Shown: one piece after another, positions 1 through 5,685 of the stretch
How the letters are laid out: every line of letters begins with the position of its first letter
Position numbering within the stretch: position 1 is the first letter of the stretch
Assembly: GCA_014381795.1 (NCBI GenBank)
Contig: JACNKY010000327.1
Location: 1 to 6,037 of the forward strand
DNA from: Pseudomonadota bacterium
GTDB lineage: Bacteria; SAR324; NAC60-12
Direction of reading: 5' to 3'
Length of the DNA: 6,037 bases
Position numbers and translations under genes: made by a program
The notes under the pieces: model-generated
Database searches by the model: none
The model's input: the letters and a program-made list of their open reading frames with translations, nothing else
Told to the model about the DNA's origin: nothing

Positions 1-256
1 CCCAACCGATACCTCTTTGTATTCGGGCTGGTTTTTTCTTAAAATAAAGTCCTACTCCGGAATATCCCCTTTTTACAGCAAATTCAAACGCACTCTTTAA
101 ACCAGCAGGTGCAAGCATCACTTCACTTAACTGCTCAGGTTGTATCCTGGTTTCCTGTAGACAAACCACATCAGCTTCCTGAGCTTTAAGCCATGCAAAA
201 AAACCTTTTGAATCAGCGGAACGGATGCCATTGAGATTTGCAGAAATTACACGCAT
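1..256 (-). CDS. xth: Exodeoxyribonuclease III, N-terminal 85 residues (partial, runs off left edge)
   Basis: ExoIII is a Mg-dependent DNA repair nuclease (AP endonuclease and 3'-to-5' exonuclease/3'-phosphatase) of the endonuclease/exonuclease/phosphatase family. Translation from the ATG at 256-254 gives 85 uninterrupted codons to the window edge. It opens MRVISANLNGIRSA, with the conserved Asn at residue 7 (NLNG), followed by VVCLQET with the metal-binding Glu at residue 35, and a KRGYSGVGLY block at 62-71 matching the family's K-G-Y-S-G-V segment. The family is usually about 255-270 residues, so roughly two thirds, including the catalytic Asp and His motifs, lies outside the window. It follows rsmG by 91 bp on the same strand. 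No clear Shine-Dalgarno precedes the ATG (the upstream bases are AAATTTCTTTT). Family assignment is firm; whether the full gene is intact cannot be seen. Confidence 0.93.
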   Translation of the reverse strand, partial: MRVISANLNGIRSADSKGFFAWLKAQEADVVCLQETRIQPEQLSEVMLAPAGLKSAFEFAVKRGYSGVGLYFKKKPARIQRGIGW

Positions 257-312
257 AAAAGAAATTTGCTGTTTAAATGTATTTTTAGCACGTTCTGAAA
301 AGTTTAGCTTTT

Positions 313-340
313 GTAATCCTTACTAGATCCAGGATCCAGT
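313..340. repeat. Degenerate palindromic intergenic repeat between rsmG and xth
   Basis: The segment contains a perfect tandem of GATCCAG (326-332 and 333-339). It is also an imperfect palindrome: arms 322-330 (ACTAGATCC) and 332-340 (GGATCCAGT) match at 8 of 9 positions around a single central base. On the transcribed (minus) strand it could form a stem of about 7 bp with a 5-base loop, just after the rsmG stop. From memory, it resembles a dispersed repeat seen in many proteobacterial genomes that begins GTCATCCCGG and ends GATCCGGGATCCAG. This copy would be decayed, with a one-base gap and several substitutions. No T-tract follows on the transcribed strand, so it is not a canonical intrinsic terminator. 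Confidence 0.45.
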
Positions 341-347
341 TCAGTCA

Positions 348-1034
348 TCAGCTTGAGGAAAATTCTAAAGAAATTATATATTTTTGATTCTCTGCGAATT
401 TTGGATAGCCCTTTAGTACCATAAGGGATTTGTTGACCCTGACTCCGGAAACTTTTTTTGACAGGGCAAAAACTTCCTCCTTTATTTCTCCGCCTTTATA
501 TATATGCAGGACAGATTCTGCTTTCCTTAAGTCTGCGGTCCAGCGTACCAAATCGATTAGTGGTGCGACAGCCCTTGCGGTCAACTGTGGAAATTTTTGA
601 CGCCACGGACGCTGTTTGCCTAATTCTTCTCCACGTCCAAGTACAGCTTGGGCATTTGGTAGTTTTAAGCTTTCGATCATTTGCTGCACAACTTCAATTT
701 TTTTATGTCGTGAATCCAGCAGAGTCAGCCGTAAATCAGGACGCACAATCGCCAGCGGCATTCCGGGTAAACCTCCGCCTGTACCGAAATCACAAACGTC
801 CGCATCAAGGCCGAATTTCCGGAAAATCAACAATGCGAGGCAAGGTAGGATTTGTTTTTCCCACAACAATTCCGTTTCTTTACGAGAAATTAAATTTACT
901 TTTTGATTTACCTCCAACAGTAAAGCGGCCCATTTTTCGAGCAGCTTCCATTGGCTGTCTGAAATATCGAGTCCGTTCTCTAAGCATATTCGTCGGACAT
1001 TTTCAGCAGTTAGGGGACTTTGATAATCACTCAT
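348..1034 (-). CDS. rsmG: 16S rRNA (guanine527-N7)-methyltransferase RsmG
   Basis: RsmG (GidB) transfers a methyl group from S-adenosylmethionine to N7 of G527 in the 530 loop of 16S rRNA. The predicted 228-residue protein is near the family length (E. coli 207). Visible motifs, numbered from the ATG at 1034: NLIS at 47-50; the SAM-binding loop DFGTGGGLPG at 82-91 followed by MPLAI; TLLDS at 104-108 with the acidic residue at the end of strand two; ARAVAPL at 153-159; YKGG at 179-182. I chose the ATG at 1034 because MSDYQSPLTAENVRR fits the family N-terminus. An upstream in-frame TTG at 1097 would add 21 non-family-like residues and overlap a hairpin. Neither start has a good Shine-Dalgarno. 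An oddity is that the usual R-H-I-L-D-S-L element reads KQILPCL (60-66), losing the conserved His and Asp. It lies 84 bp after fliW on the same strand and may be co-transcribed with the flagellar genes. Confidence 0.95.
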   Translation of the reverse strand: MSDYQSPLTAENVRRICLENGLDISDSQWKLLEKWAALLLEVNQKVNLISRKETELLWEKQILPCLALLIFRKFGLDADVCDFGTGGGLPGMPLAIVRPDLRLTLLDSRHKKIEVVQQMIESLKLPNAQAVLGRGEELGKQRPWRQKFPQLTARAVAPLIDLVRWTADLRKAESVLHIYKGGEIKEEVFALSKKVSGVRVNKSLMVLKGYPKFAENQKYIISLEFSSS

Positions 1035-1068
1035 TTTAGAGTGTTTGCTGGAAGGAGACTGGAGTGGC

Positions 1069-1095
1069 GCAAATTTCAGCAGAAAGGCTGATTGC
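1069..1095 (-). other. Stem-loop in the fliW-rsmG spacer
   Basis: An inverted repeat TCAGC (1076-1080) / GCTGA (1087-1091) has a 6-base loop. It is extended outward by GCAA (1069-1072) / TTGC (1092-1095), with a 3-base bulge on one side, giving about 9 base pairs on the transcribed strand. No run of U follows, so it is not a typical intrinsic terminator. It could act as a processing site or a weak attenuator separating the flagellar genes from rsmG. It lies inside the 84-base gap if rsmG starts at 1034. Confidence 0.35.
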
Positions 1096-1118
1096 AAACT
1101 GAATTGATTTCATCTAAA

Positions 1119-1616
1119 TTAGTTTGAGACAGCATGCTTAGCTTCCACGGGGCTTTCCTGAGCTGAAGCCGCTGAGGTGTTCCCTGCTATTTTATCGCCA
1201 AATAAAGGATGTCGTGTGGAGTATTTACCGTCTTGTATTATAAACTGTAATCCGAGACGTTTTTCAAGATTAAAAAGCAGAGGTCCCTGAAGATTTACAG
1301 TCACATCTTCCATATTTTTGGCCATGGTGACAAGGGCAAAGACAGACAGATCCTTGATACTTTCTGCTTTCAGTTTTTTCAAATTATCCTTGGTCAATTC
1401 AAGTTCATAATTTGAAACAGAAACATGCGGTTCAATCATCACAAAAGCAAGCGCCTCGTTATCAACGGCCTGCAGCCAACGGAAAGGTGACGCTGCTTCA
1501 TCTTCTCTGATCACAAAACGGCGGTCTTCGGAAAAACCTATTAAACCTGAAGGAAAATTTATTATCTGATCCTTTTCTATTTCAATCTCACCGAAACGGG
1601 AAGTTTGGATATGCAT
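1119..1616 (-). CDS. fliW: Flagellar assembly factor FliW (CsrA antagonist, flagellin-binding)
   Basis: FliW is a small cytoplasmic protein that binds flagellin and, when flagellin is exported, is released to bind CsrA and block its repression of flagellin translation. This partner-switch role was established in Bacillus subtilis and studied in Campylobacter and Helicobacter. The 165-residue product carries the family landmarks: TSRFGEIEI at 5-13, IINFPSGLIGF at 18-28, PFRWLQAVD at 44-52 followed by LAFVMIEP, and VTVNLQGPLLFN at 105-116. The core ends near residue 140. The last 25 or so residues are Ala/Ser-rich, look disordered and make it slightly longer than the usual 140-155. It starts 15 bp after the csrA stop, so translational coupling is plausible. 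The bases before its ATG are AT-rich with no evident Shine-Dalgarno. The gene order here is csrA then fliW, the reverse of B. subtilis. The flagellin gene is not in the window. Confidence 0.95.
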   Translation of the reverse strand: MHIQTSRFGEIEIEKDQIINFPSGLIGFSEDRRFVIREDEAASPFRWLQAVDNEALAFVMIEPHVSVSNYELELTKDNLKKLKAESIKDLSVFALVTMAKNMEDVTVNLQGPLLFNLEKRLGLQFIIQDGKYSTRHPLFGDKIAGNTSAASAQESPVEAKHAVSN

Positions 1617-1631
1617 TATATTTGATTTGAT

Positions 1632-1862
1632 TTAGAGTTTTCCTAAAAGATTCTTGAGTCCTGCTAAAGAAAGTGGCGACTCCTCTGCTGCACGCCTGTT
1701 TTCTTCCTGAATGCAAATATATACTTCTTCCCTGTGGATTATATAACTCCGGGGTGCTTCGATTCCAATACGCACTTGTTTACCTTTGACCTCTACCACC
1801 GTGATCTTTACATCATCCCCAATGGTTATGCTTTCTCCCGACTTCCGTGTCAGTATGAGCAT
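1632..1862 (-). CDS. csrA: Carbon storage regulator CsrA, long form with C-terminal extension
   Basis: CsrA is a dimeric RNA-binding protein that recognises GGA in hairpin loops, usually near ribosome binding sites, and represses translation or alters mRNA stability. The 76-residue product begins [18 protein letters not shown] and contains [13 protein letters not shown] at 25-37 and HREEVY at 43-48. Both RNA-contact regions, L4-T5-R6 and R44, are intact. E. coli CsrA has 61 residues. This one continues to 76 with [14 protein letters not shown], a likely amphipathic helix. CsrA proteins that work with FliW, such as that of B. subtilis (74 residues), share such an extension, which forms the FliW-binding surface. 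The ATG at 1862 is preceded by AAAAGGTAGG with a short spacer, a reasonable ribosome binding site. It sits 70 bp after flgL and 15 bp before fliW, which supports a flagellum-dedicated role. Confidence 0.96.
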   Translation of the reverse strand: MLILTRKSGESITIGDDVKITVVEVKGKQVRIGIEAPRSYIIHREEVYICIQEENRRAAEESPLSLAGLKNLLGKL

Positions 1863-1932
1863 AGTTGCCTACCTTTTAGACGATTGATTCCTGACTTAAA
1901 GGAACTAAATATGTTTCAAAAACTTTGCAGAA
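1863..1932 (-). promoter_or_regulatory. flgL-csrA spacer with csrA ribosome binding site and a small hairpin
   Basis: This 70-base gap is the leader of csrA within the operon. On the transcribed strand it holds AAAAGGTAGG close to the csrA ATG. Further upstream is an inverted repeat TTCCT / AGGAA with a 7-base loop (plus-strand positions about 1888-1904), whose 3' arm contains CAGGA, a GGA trinucleotide of the kind CsrA binds. Autoregulation by CsrA is possible but unproven. A 7-of-8 match to the sigma-28 minus-35 box (CAAAGTTT) occurs near 1915-1922, with no matching minus-10 at the right distance. Confidence 0.3.
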
Positions 1933-3234
1933 TTAACGCAGAAAATCCGACAGTGTCGGCTGGATCAAACGTGCACCTGTACTTAGTGAAAGTTTGTTGT
2001 TAGCTTCCGCGACTTTCAGGTCCACCGTTGCTTCAGCAATATCGAGATCCTGTATATCCGAAAGCTGACTCTCCTTCTCAAACTGCTGGTTTTCCAATTT
2101 TGCCTGAGTTGCATAGAGCTCACGAATGGTGTTTCCCACATCTGCCTGCTGCTTCAGAACCTGATTTTGTGCTAATTCAAGTTCGTCTAAACGATTTGCA
2201 ATCGCAGTGCCATCATTTGCCAGAAGGGCACGCTCCATGGCAGCAAGCAAAGAAAACGTATCCACTCCGTTTTCGCCTTCACCGAATAAGAGGTCCTGAG
2301 CGGTCACATTAACCGGAATGGCAAGCCCATTTGAAATCAGGGCTTCTTTTTTATGAATAGAGCCATTATAGGTAACTTCCGGATTCGGCTGATAGACAAG
2401 TTCAATCCCTTCAGGGAATAAAATCCCCAGTGAATCTATATCAAATTCTGCTGATTTCTCTGAATTAAAATCAAATTGTCTTGGGAGAACATTGCCCAGA
2501 CGACCCTCCTGATCCGAAAATTTAAGCACAACCTGATCATTGGGTTTTCCATCCGGATTAAAAACGTGTGTTACCGGTCGTAAAGTTTGCTCTTTGCTCC
2601 ATGTTCTACCATCGTCATCTGAAATTTTCACCCTGGCCTGTCCCCAGACTCCGCCTTTGGTGACTTTGATTCGATAATTGTTTGTGGAAAAACCCTCAAA
2701 TTGTGCCCGAAATTGTTTCACATCCAGTAGCTCACGGATGTCTTTTTGCGTAATCTCTTTTTTCTCTACTTTAGCAGGTTGAAAGATACCGTTTTTTTTC
2801 AAAGCTGGAGAAAGGCTTTTAATTCCCGAAAACAAATATAGTTTACCCTCACGCGAGTTTCCTATGTCAAATAATGTTCTGCTGGCTGCAGAAAACTCAC
2901 GGGCCACCATCTGTCTTGTTTCTTCGTTTGAATCGCTGCCGGACTGTGAAAGCGCAAGTGTACGGATCTGTCCCAACATTTCATTGACACCCGCAATTTC
3001 CAGTTCCGAGCGCTGCAGCCAACCGATGTTGTCCTCAACATTCCGGAGCAGTTGTTTCTGCGAAGTTATAGTAGTAACAATATCTTGTGATCTGGCCGCA
3101 CCTATAGGATCATCGGACGTTTTGTTCAAACGCCGACCTGTAGCCATCTGGACTTGTAAGTCCTGAAGCTTGCCTGAAGATCTTTGTATGTTGTCAACTA
3201 CGTGATCACGTTTTGTGACCTCAGTCACTCGCAT
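1933..3234 (-). CDS. flgL: Flagellar hook-associated protein FlgL (HAP3)
   Basis: FlgL is the second hook-filament junction protein. It is exported through the flagellar type III apparatus with FlgN as chaperone and assembles between FlgK and flagellin. The 433-residue protein begins MRVTEVTKRDHVVDNIQRS and has the flagellin-like N-terminal helical block, with QMATGRRLNKTSDDP at 29-43 (the SDDP signature). LFDIGNSREGKLYLFSG at 121-137 corresponds to the conserved N-x-G-x-Y-x-F-S-G turn. The C-terminal helical block runs from about 325 to the end, finishing LIQPTLSDFLR. E. coli FlgL has 317 residues, so the central domain (about 140-320) is enlarged. It contains a striking Asp-box-like SDDDGRTW at 205-212. 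The ATG at 3234 gives a family-like N-terminus; only a weak AAGAG lies upstream. It is separated from flgK by 166 bp. Confidence 0.95.
   Translation of the reverse strand: MRVTEVTKRDHVVDNIQRSSGKLQDLQVQMATGRRLNKTSDDPIGAARSQDIVTTITSQKQLLRNVEDNIGWLQRSELEIAGVNEMLGQIRTLALSQSGSDSNEETRQMVAREFSAASRTLFDIGNSREGKLYLFSGIKSLSPALKKNGIFQPAKVEKKEITQKDIRELLDVKQFRAQFEGFSTNNYRIKVTKGGVWGQARVKISDDDGRTWSKEQTLRPVTHVFNPDGKPNDQVVLKFSDQEGRLGNVLPRQFDFNSEKSAEFDIDSLGILFPEGIELVYQPNPEVTYNGSIHKKEALISNGLAIPVNVTAQDLLFGEGENGVDTFSLLAAMERALLANDGTAIANRLDELELAQNQVLKQQADVGNTIRELYATQAKLENQQFEKESQLSDIQDLDIAEATVDLKVAEANNKLSLSTGARLIQPTLSDFLR
2599..2622 (-). other. Asp-box-like motif inside FlgL variable domain
   Basis: These eight codons encode SDDDGRTW (FlgL residues 205-212), an exact fit to the Asp-box pattern S-x-D-x-G-x-T-W known from sialidases and other beta-propeller proteins. 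Preceding residues (GGVWGQARVKI) are compatible with a beta hairpin. One copy does not make a propeller. It most likely marks a beta-hairpin in the surface-exposed central domain of this junction protein. Confidence 0.5.
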
Positions 3235-3400
3235 TTAAAAGTACTCTTGGTTTGGGTTTAAGTTTTTCTTAACAGTTTCCAATTTAAAAATGATGAAGAC
3301 GTAAAAGGTTAAACTGCGGACTTGTTTGTCATTCCCGCGAGAATGGAAATGAAAACTTTTTACAACGATATGATGAAGGTTTCATTTTATTTCTAATAAT
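3235..3400 (-). other. flgK-flgL spacer, the largest gap in the block
   Basis: This is 166 bases, AT-rich, with no open frame of note. It contains the repeat-like element described separately (3290-3378). Near flgL it has a perfect small inverted repeat TTAAG / CTTAA around five T (3258-3272). On the transcribed strand no clear sigma-28 or sigma-54 promoter was found, and no hairpin is followed by a T-tract, so flgL is probably read from the upstream operon promoter. The flgL start at 3234 is preceded by CAAGAGTACTTTTAA, a poor ribosome binding site. Confidence 0.5.
3290..3378. repeat. MITE-like or REP-like element in flgK-flgL spacer
   Basis: The outer edges are identical 9-bp direct repeats ATGATGAAG (3290-3298 and 3370-3378). 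Inside are near-terminal inverted repeats GTAAAAGGTT (3301-3310) and AACTTTTTAC (3354-3363), matching at 9 of 10 positions. Near the centre is a small palindrome, CATTC (3330-3334) / GAATG (3341-3345) around CCGCGA. The core GTCATTCCCGCGA resembles, from memory, a family of dispersed bacterial intergenic repeats. It has no coding capacity. It could be a decayed miniature transposable element with target duplication, or a REP-like hairpin. The direct repeats are 2 and 6 bases away from the inverted repeats, so the boundaries are not clean. Confidence 0.4.
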
Positions 3401-5089
3401 TTACATATTAATAACGGTTTCCATCATTTTATCAACAGTATTGATAAAACGTGCAGATGCTTCATAAGCTTTCTGGTACTGCATCATGTCCGTCAGTTCT
3501 TCATCCATGTTGACTGAACTGATTGAACTCCGAATTTCCTTAAACTGCTTTACCATACTTTCCTGTTGTGCCTGTTCAGTATTATTTCTTTGAATTTTAA
3601 GTCCCATGCCTGTGAGTACACCATTGTAATACTCGTCAAAAGTCATGGTCTCATCCCTCATGCTCGGCCTTGTCTGGAGTTTTGCAATTTCCAACGCGAT
3701 TCTGTTATCTCCTGGAATAAGGTCTTTACCTGTAGAAATATTATTTGTATTCTTAAGAATATGTCCGCTTAACTGAATATCTTCTGCACCTTTAAGAGTA
3801 TCAAAGAAACTGTTTAATCCAAGAACCTGAGCGAGGCTCGATTGATCTTCTCCAAAAATAAACTTGTAGTCAGTACCACTTTGCAAGAGCAGCGAACCGT
3901 CTCCTTCAATAGAAGCCTGCAGTAGTCCAGGATCGTTTACCGTTTGATTGAGACGCTTAACAATATCAGGCAGAGTGTCTTTTCCTGCCTGAACTTCTAT
4001 CTCATAAGTTTCCAGTATTTCATTGTGAGGATCAACCAGATGAAGCTGAAAAATACCGTCTTTCAGGAAAGGCAGAGGCTGATTAAGTGCAGCTGAATTT
4101 AAACCGAAAGTACTTTTCATCATCTCTGTCGCGGAATTAATTCCTGTACCGGAAGCGTGAATTTTGTTAACCTTTCCCGCAAGATTGAAAGCTATTTCGT
4201 CAAGATTTTTCTGGTACTCTACGATTGTTTCATCACGCATTCTTAACATTTCGGCCATTTCACCTTCACGAAAAGTTCTGGTCAAATCACGACGGTTATC
4301 GTTTGTTGAAACACCGTCTATGTTAAGCATACCCAGCTCACCGCCCTTCAAATTTCCTTCAAGTTGATAGTGGTTATTGCCTTCAACCAGAGTCCAGTCA
4401 CGACCGATGATAACCGTGGTACGTCCATTCGGATCTTCAAAAGAATTTACATCAACCAAATCCGACAATTCCTCAATTGCCTGATTTCTTGCATCACGCA
4501 TATCGTTTGCTACACGCTGTCCACCTTCATAAGAATTAATCTGCCGATTCAACTCAGCTACTTTCCCACCTAACTCATTTACCTTGTTAACTGTCGCCAC
4601 GAGACGTCCGTTAATTTCTTTACGCAAACCACTGAGTTGAGAATGCATACCGCGAAAACGACTAGCCAGTACATCACTTTGTACCTTTACCTGCATTCTC
4701 GCAGGTTCAGATTCGGGCTGATTAGAAAGTTGACTCCACGAATTCCAAAACTCGTTCAACGCTTTGTGTAAACCGTTGCCTTCTGTTTCACTAAAAATTA
4801 TTTCTATTTTTTGCAGAAATTCTCCGCGTGACTTAAACATTCCGGAGCGTGGATTTTCCTGGAGAATTTTGCGCTGTACGAATTTGTCGTAAACCCGTGA
4901 GGTCGGCTGCGCGTCGGCACCGCCTCCTACGCCGGTTGGATCCTGTGCAGAAGTGCCTGAGCGTACCTGTTGGCGAGAGAAACCCTCTGTCTCTTGATTG
5001 GCAATGTTATGCCCAACTGTTTGCATTGCCCGCTGATTTATACTCAGGGCGCGTTGTCCCAAATTTAGGGAACTATTGAGCGAAGACAT
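3401..5089 (-). CDS. flgK: Flagellar hook-associated protein FlgK (HAP1)
   Basis: FlgK is the first hook-filament junction protein. It is secreted by the flagellar export system with FlgN and polymerises as an 11-subunit ring on the hook tip. The 562-residue protein (E. coli 547) shows the rod/hook-family N-terminus: ALSINQRAMQTVGHNIANQETEGFSRQQ at 14-41, the usual N-x-A-N-x-x-T-x-G-Y-S-R-Q signature with E and F replacing two usual residues. FWNSWSQLSNQP lies at 114-125, long coiled-coil-prone helices at about 130-190, and KVNKIHASGTG at 306-316. A beta-rich central region spans about 340-430, including DQSSLAQVLGLNSFF. The closing helical signature is SVNMDEELTDMMQYQKAYEASARFI at 525-549. 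It starts 52 bp after flgN. No Shine-Dalgarno is visible before the ATG at 5089 (upstream GCCTTTTTACC). It is intact, with no frameshift. Confidence 0.97.
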   Translation of the reverse strand: MSSLNSSLNLGQRALSINQRAMQTVGHNIANQETEGFSRQQVRSGTSAQDPTGVGGGADAQPTSRVYDKFVQRKILQENPRSGMFKSRGEFLQKIEIIFSETEGNGLHKALNEFWNSWSQLSNQPESEPARMQVKVQSDVLASRFRGMHSQLSGLRKEINGRLVATVNKVNELGGKVAELNRQINSYEGGQRVANDMRDARNQAIEELSDLVDVNSFEDPNGRTTVIIGRDWTLVEGNNHYQLEGNLKGGELGMLNIDGVSTNDNRRDLTRTFREGEMAEMLRMRDETIVEYQKNLDEIAFNLAGKVNKIHASGTGINSATEMMKSTFGLNSAALNQPLPFLKDGIFQLHLVDPHNEILETYEIEVQAGKDTLPDIVKRLNQTVNDPGLLQASIEGDGSLLLQSGTDYKFIFGEDQSSLAQVLGLNSFFDTLKGAEDIQLSGHILKNTNNISTGKDLIPGDNRIALEIAKLQTRPSMRDETMTFDEYYNGVLTGMGLKIQRNNTEQAQQESMVKQFKEIRSSISSVNMDEELTDMMQYQKAYEASARFINTVDKMMETVINM

Positions 5090-5141
5090 GGTAAAAAGGC
5101 AGAAATAATTAGGGTTCCTTAACGATCTTAGCGACTAAATG

Positions 5142-5624
5142 TCAGACTTCTGTGCGGGAAATTGTGCTCGTCGCTGTTTGTATTTTTCCTGCATCTGAAT
5201 AAGTCGGAGGACCGTTCTGGAGTTGGCTCATGAACCGAATCGAAGACTCGACCGACTTTAAACGGCCTGATGCCTGAAGAGAGTTTTCATCCGCTATTTT
5301 GTGAATTTGGTTTATTAAACTCTTCAGTTTATCAAAACATTGCTGCAGCGGTAGTGAATATTCCTCCGTCACTCGGCTAATAATCACGCTCAGTGTCAGC
5401 TCTTTTGATCCCACATTCCAGGAATCTGCTAGCTGATCCACAAGCTGAATTCGCTCATTCTCAAGCCGGACAGAAGCACGTACGCAGCGTGACTTTTCAC
5501 CCTGAAGTTTGAGCAGTTCTGAACCGCGTAACCGGCCAAAACCTTCGGATTCCTTCTGCAGCATAGCAATCAATTGCTCGTGCAGTTCGACTTCCTGTCG
5601 TAAAATATTTAGAAGTTCTTTCAT
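5142..5624 (-). CDS. flgN: Flagellar export chaperone FlgN
   Basis: FlgN is a helical cytoplasmic chaperone that binds the C-terminal helices of FlgK and FlgL and delivers them to the export gate. The 160-residue product is almost entirely helical and charged: an N-terminal LLNILRQEVELHEQLIAML hairpin (4-22), a second heptad-like stretch RASVRLENERIQLVDQL (49-65), and a helix around 95-135. It ends with a Ser/Thr-rich tail that contains PTYSDAG (139-145), like the Y-x-x-x-G segment seen near the C-terminus of many FlgN proteins. Sequence conservation in this family is low, so the call rests on length, helical pattern, the tail motif and above all position directly between flgM and flgK. The ATG at 5624 has an AAGGTG element about 11 bases upstream, a long spacing discussed separately. 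Confidence 0.88.
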   Translation of the reverse strand: MKELLNILRQEVELHEQLIAMLQKESEGFGRLRGSELLKLQGEKSRCVRASVRLENERIQLVDQLADSWNVGSKELTLSVIISRVTEEYSLPLQQCFDKLKSLINQIHKIADENSLQASGRLKSVESSIRFMSQLQNGPPTYSDAGKIQTATSTISRTEV

Positions 5625-5685
5625 AATTAAAAGGGCACCTTATAACGGCCTTTAACGTACACCATATTACTCATGGGCTTATGAT
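5625..5685 (-). promoter_or_regulatory. flgM-flgN spacer: flgN ribosome binding site within a small hairpin
   Basis: On the transcribed strand the flgN Shine-Dalgarno candidate AAGG (plus positions 5638-5641) can pair with CCTT (5631-5634) across a 3-base loop, with two further pairs possible outside a mismatch (5628-5644). This would hide the ribosome binding site, or bring an 11-base spacing closer to optimal. The same spacer has GCCGTTAT (5649-5642), similar to the sigma-28 minus-10 box GCCGATAA. Only a weak minus-35 candidate (TAATATGG) lies 11 bases further up. Both assignments are tentative. Confidence 0.25.

Noticed and set aside
458..1039. A 193-residue open frame on the plus strand
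   Set aside because: It lies wholly antisense to rsmG, has no recognisable domain and no ribosome binding site, and the minus-strand product is a clear RsmG.
1035..1097. Upstream TTG start extending RsmG by 21 residues
   Set aside because: The added residues (MQSAFLLKFAPLQSPSSKHSK) are not family-like, TTG is a rare start and no Shine-Dalgarno precedes it. The ATG at 1034 gives a normal-length protein.
1900..1925. Sigma-28 promoter for csrA (CAAAGTTT on the minus strand)
   Set aside because: The minus-35-like box is good, but the bases 11 positions downstream (TTAGTTCC) do not match GCCGATAA.
1734..2003. Plus-strand open frame across the csrA 5' end, the spacer and the flgL 3' end
   Set aside because: It is antisense to two well-supported genes, with an unfamiliar composition and no start signal.
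2028..2312. Plus-strand open frames inside flgL (also 2864-3166)
   Set aside because: They are shadows of the flgL coding frame without recognisable motifs.
3258..3272. TTAAG/CTTAA hairpin as an intrinsic terminator before flgL
   Set aside because: The stem is five bp and AT-rich, with no G/C pairs beyond one and no U-tract on the transcribed strand; too weak to terminate.
3340..3365. Sigma-28 promoter for flgL (AAAAGTTT on the minus strand)
   Set aside because: The required minus-10 position reads CTCGCGGG, a poor match; the run belongs to the inverted repeat.
4849..5079. Plus-strand open frame antisense to the FlgK N-terminus
   Set aside because: It is Arg/Pro-rich as expected from an antisense frame of conserved flgK codons; no support for a gene.
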